Shown: in pieces, positions 6,020 through 7,982 of the stretch
How the letters are laid out: every line of letters starts with the position of its first letter
Position numbering within the stretch: the stretch's first letter is position 1
Assembly (NCBI GenBank): GCA_025355255.1
Contig: JANYAA010000315.1
Location: forward strand, 1 to 7,982
DNA: 7,982 nt
DNA from: Chloroflexota bacterium
GTDB lineage: Bacteria; Chloroflexota; Limnocylindria; Limnocylindrales; CSP1-4
Reading direction: 5' to 3'
Made by a program: the position numbers and the translations under genes
Notes under the pieces: generated by a model
The model's database searches: none
Seen by the model: the letters and a program-made list of their open reading frames with translations, nothing else
What the model was told of the DNA's origin: nothing

Positions 6020-7042
6020 TCAGGCGCTGATGACCGCGGTGATGATCCCGGTGAGCTTCTCGTGGGCCTTCGGGCCAATCACTGTTAGCCCGGCCAACTC
6101 GGCCAGACACTGGTCGCGATGACGCTGCGCCTCAGAACGGGTGAAGTCCGCGGCGCCGGCCCGCTCGAGGATTGCGACGACTTCGGCAACCCGGGTCTCG
6201 TTGAGGTCATCGGTCTTGTACAGCTCTGCCAGACGCGCGCGGTCGGCGGGCGTCGCGTGCTCAAACGCGTAGAGCACGGGCAGGGTCTGCTTGTGGCGGA
6301 CGACATCCGTGGGCACCTTGCCCGTCTTCTGCTCCAGGCCCCAGATGCCCAGCAGGTCGTCGTTGAGCTGGAACGCGACGCCCAGTGACCAGCCGAACCG
6401 GCGATAGGCGCTGATCACCTCCTCGTCATCGGTGGCGAGCAGCGCGCCCGCCTCGATGGACGCCGAGATGAGCGCCGCGGTTTTGCGGCCGATCATGTCG
6501 AAGTAGAGCTCGACGGTCATCGGCTCGCCCTGGGCGGATGTGGCGATGTCGATGTACTGGCCCTCGCAGAGCATGACGCACGTCTCGTCGTAGAGGCGCA
6601 TCAGGCGCAGTACCTTGGCGTCGCTGAACCCGAGATCCGTCAGCCGGTGCAGGGCGACCCGCGACAGGCTGAAGATCAGGTCACCAGTGTTGATGGCCTG
6701 GGGGACGCCGTGGATGGACCAGAGGGTGGGACGATGCCGCCGCTCCACATCGCCGTCCTCGATGTCATCGTGGACGAGGCTGAAGTTGTGGCCCAACTCC
6801 ACCGCGGCGGCGCCCGGCAGGGCAGCGTGGTGGTCGCCCGCGATCGACGCGTAGGCGAGCAGGCCCAGCAGCGGGCGCATGCGCTTGCCGCGCGGCCCCT
6901 CAGACCCGTCAAGCCCAAGGTGGTAGCGGATCATCTCGTAGACGCCCACGGTGGATGCGTCACGATTTGCGACGACGCGCGAGATCTCCGTCTCGGTGTC
7001 GGCAAGCAGCAGGTTGAGGTCGAGTTCGTCGGTTGCGGTCAT
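6020..7042 (-). CDS. Isoprenyl diphosphate synthase (polyprenyl synthetase, probably C20)
   Basis: A 340-residue all-helical trans-prenyltransferase that condenses isopentenyl diphosphate with an allylic diphosphate to make a linear prenyl diphosphate for carotenoids, quinone tails or polar lipids. Visible motifs are Gly-Lys-Arg-Met-Arg-Pro (52-57), the first aspartate-rich motif Asp92-Asp-Ile-Glu-Asp96 with Arg101-Arg102 after it, Gly161-Gln162, Lys187-Thr188, and Phe224-Gln225 before the second motif Asp228-Asp-Leu-Leu-Gly232. The last Asp of the usual DDxxD is Gly here, as in IdsA-like actinobacterial enzymes. Phe87, five residues before the first motif, with small Ser88 after it, fits a geranylgeranyl (C20) product; that is inference. 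ATG 7042 is chosen over an in-frame start at 7123, because the domain begins soon after it and a -10-like box lies just upstream. The gene diverges from recO. Confidence 0.92.
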   Translation of the reverse strand: MTATDELDLNLLLADTETEISRVVANRDASTVGVYEMIRYHLGLDGSEGPRGKRMRPLLGLLAYASIAGDHHAALPGAAAVELGHNFSLVHDDIEDGDVERRHRPTLWSIHGVPQAINTGDLIFSLSRVALHRLTDLGFSDAKVLRLMRLYDETCVMLCEGQYIDIATSAQGEPMTVELYFDMIGRKTAALISASIEAGALLATDDEEVISAYRRFGWSLGVAFQLNDDLLGIWGLEQKTGKVPTDVVRHKQTLPVLYAFEHATPADRARLAELYKTDDLNETRVAEVVAILERAGAADFTRSEAQRHRDQCLAELAGLTVIGPKAHEKLTGIITAVISA

Positions 7043-7050
7043 CGTCCGGG

Positions 7051-7056
7051 AGTGTA
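7051..7056 (-). promoter_or_regulatory. -10-like element for a leaderless prenyl synthetase mRNA
   Basis: On the minus strand TACACT (four of six to TATAAT) lies eight bases before the ATG at 7042. Initiation seven or eight bases downstream would fall at or beside the start codon. No Shine-Dalgarno is seen before this ATG, which fits a leaderless message. No good -35 box is present at 17 or 18 bases. Confidence 0.35.
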
Positions 7057-7131
7057 CCGCGCGCGCCGCCAAACGTGTTCGCCGCAGGTAGCCTGTTGAG
7101 CGTCGATCCTCGCCGCGCCGCACGGGAGTGC

Positions 7132-7137
7132 TACCGT
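7132..7137 (+). promoter_or_regulatory. Possible -10 element for recO
   Basis: TACCGT ends six bases before the GTG start of recO, the spacing seen at leaderless genes. It matches the consensus at only three of six positions and has no convincing -35. The nearest Shine-Dalgarno-like GGGAG (7124-7128) is 15 bases from the start, too far to serve well. Confidence 0.2.
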
Positions 7138-7143
7138 CGCCCC

Positions 7144-7982
7144 GTGCCCGCCCCTCGTCGCTACGTCACGGACGCCATGGTCCTCACCCGCTTCGACCTC
7201 GGGGAAGCTGACCGCGTCCTGACGCTCATCACGCCGGGCGAGGGCAAGCTCAAAGCCATCGCAAAGGGAGTCCGGCGCCCGACGTCGCGCCTTGGCGGCT
7301 CGCTTGAGCCGTTCGCGGAGCTGCGCGTGACGCTTGCCCGCGGCCGGACATTCGACGTCGTAACCGAGGTGCAGGTGGGCCACGCGTGGCTGCGGCTGCG
7401 CGACAGCCTGGAGAGCGCCGCCACCGCCTGGTATCTCGCGGAGCTGGCCGATCGCAGCCTGGAGGAGCGGCATGCCGCGGAGCCGCTGTACGCGCTCCTG
7501 CGCCGCGCCTACGAGCTTCTGGACGCCGGCATGGCGCCGGGCCGTGTAGCGCGCTGGTACGAGACGCACCTGGCCGACGAGCTTGGCCAGCGCCCCGAAA
7601 CCGACCGCTGCGTGGAGTGTGACCGGCTCCTGGAGGCCGACGAGGCGTTCCGCTGGGTGCCGCCGCTGGGCGGCGTCCTCTGCAGCCGCTGTCCGGGGCC
7701 GCCGGCGGACCGCGCGGCGCTGTCGCTGGACGCGCTCAAGGTGCTCAAGGCGTATCAGCGTCTCGACATCGAGGCCATTGCCTCGCTTCGGCTGCCGGAG
7801 GCAGTTGAACGAGAGGTGGAGGCGGTCATGCGCGAAGACGAGGAAGTGAGGACTTCGCTCGATACGCTGGAACATGATGCCGGTCACTTGCGCGGCCTGG
7901 TGCGTGACATCCAGCTCTACCTGGCGGCTGGCGAGCCGCGCGGCGAAGTGCGCGTGGAAGACGCCAATGCCGCTCTGCTGGC
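7144..7982 (+). CDS. recO: DNA repair protein RecO (runs off the window)
   Basis: At least 279 residues are visible and the frame is still open at the edge. RecO binds single- and double-stranded DNA and, with RecR, loads RecA onto SSB-coated DNA in the RecFOR pathway. The N-terminal OB-fold has the typical Thr-Asp-Ala-Met-Val-Leu (9-14), Gly-Glu-Ala-Asp-Arg (20-24), Ala-Lys-Gly-Val-Arg-Arg (40-45) and Leu-Glu-Pro-Phe (54-57). The helical domain carries a four-cysteine zinc site, Cys156-x2-Cys159 and Cys180-x2-Cys183. GTG 7144 fits the family start. After residue 229 the usual ending (Tyr-Leu-x-His-Leu-Glu-Arg... Arg-Ser... Phe-Leu) is absent: instead come an acidic segment and a helix-like stretch to residue 279, longer than the usual 240-260. 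The other forward frames near 7830 do not restore the usual ending, so a simple frameshift is unlikely. It diverges from the prenyl synthetase. Confidence 0.9.
   Translation, partial: MPAPRRYVTDAMVLTRFDLGEADRVLTLITPGEGKLKAIAKGVRRPTSRLGGSLEPFAELRVTLARGRTFDVVTEVQVGHAWLRLRDSLESAATAWYLAELADRSLEERHAAEPLYALLRRAYELLDAGMAPGRVARWYETHLADELGQRPETDRCVECDRLLEADEAFRWVPPLGGVLCSRCPGPPADRAALSLDALKVLKAYQRLDIEAIASLRLPEAVEREVEAVMREDEEVRTSLDTLEHDAGHLRGLVRDIQLYLAAGEPRGEVRVEDANAALL

Noticed and set aside
4742..6088. A 448-codon rightward frame across the CorC gene end, the 4938 gene and the gap
   Set aside because: It overlaps a gene with a family-like pattern and its own ribosome binding site; its composition (Gly, Arg, Ala, Pro) is that of a high-GC shadow frame.
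4950..6110. A 386-codon leftward frame opposite the 4938 gene
   Set aside because: Antisense shadow; it would also overlap the end of the prenyl synthetase and has no motif.
7043..7123. Upstream in-frame start of the prenyl synthetase at 7123
   Set aside because: It would add 27 Arg-rich residues with no family counterpart and run over the -10-like box and the region between divergent genes.
7039..7887. A 282-codon leftward frame opposite recO
   Set aside because: Antisense to recO, with Arg/Gln/Ala-rich shadow composition.

Overview
The window is about two-thirds G+C and reads as a chromosomal segment of a high-GC bacterium. It is gene-dense, uses TTG and GTG starts, and almost every gene throws long open shadow frames on the other strand. 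Gene content is core metabolism (glmU, a CNNM/CBS/CorC membrane protein, a polyprenyl synthetase, recO) plus lineage-type secreted proteins. The actinobacteria-like prenyl synthetase and the mix of envelope genes would fit Chloroflexota or a neighbouring Terrabacteria lineage, but that placement is inference. I see no rRNA, tRNA, CRISPR array, transposase or phage gene.

Layout. Bases 1-29 look like the tail of a rightward gene. Bases 46-1775 hold two overlapping leftward genes: an exported protein of unknown function (TTG start, strong Shine-Dalgarno) and a lipoprotein whose TTG start overlaps the upstream stop. A 257-base divergent control region follows. It holds a good sigma70-type promoter for glmU, inverted repeats, and a possible 24-codon reading frame with a perfect Shine-Dalgarno. 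Rightward glmU (2033-3442) overlaps by GTGA with a CNNM/CBS/CorC gene (3439-4773). After a 164-base gap with a GC hairpin comes a conserved protein of unknown function (4938-5717) with its own GGAGG site. The next 302 bases carry no convincing gene but contain a long imperfect inverted repeat that competes with a smaller hairpin. Leftward polyprenyl synthetase (6020-7042) and rightward recO (7144 to the window edge) diverge from a 101-base gap in which both have a -10-like element placed for leaderless or nearly leaderless transcripts.

How the genes relate. GlmU makes UDP-GlcNAc for the cell wall; the synthetase makes a prenyl diphosphate for carotenoids, quinones or polar lipids; the CorC-type protein is probably linked to Mg2+; RecO serves recombinational repair. 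Apart from the glmU-corC overlap and the secreted/lipoprotein overlap, no single pathway joins them. I find no clear new defence or mobile system. The best leads are the nested hairpins at 5825-5955, unusual residues at two acetyl-CoA contact positions of GlmU, the atypical RecO C terminus, the small reading frame before glmU, and the secreted/lipoprotein pair.
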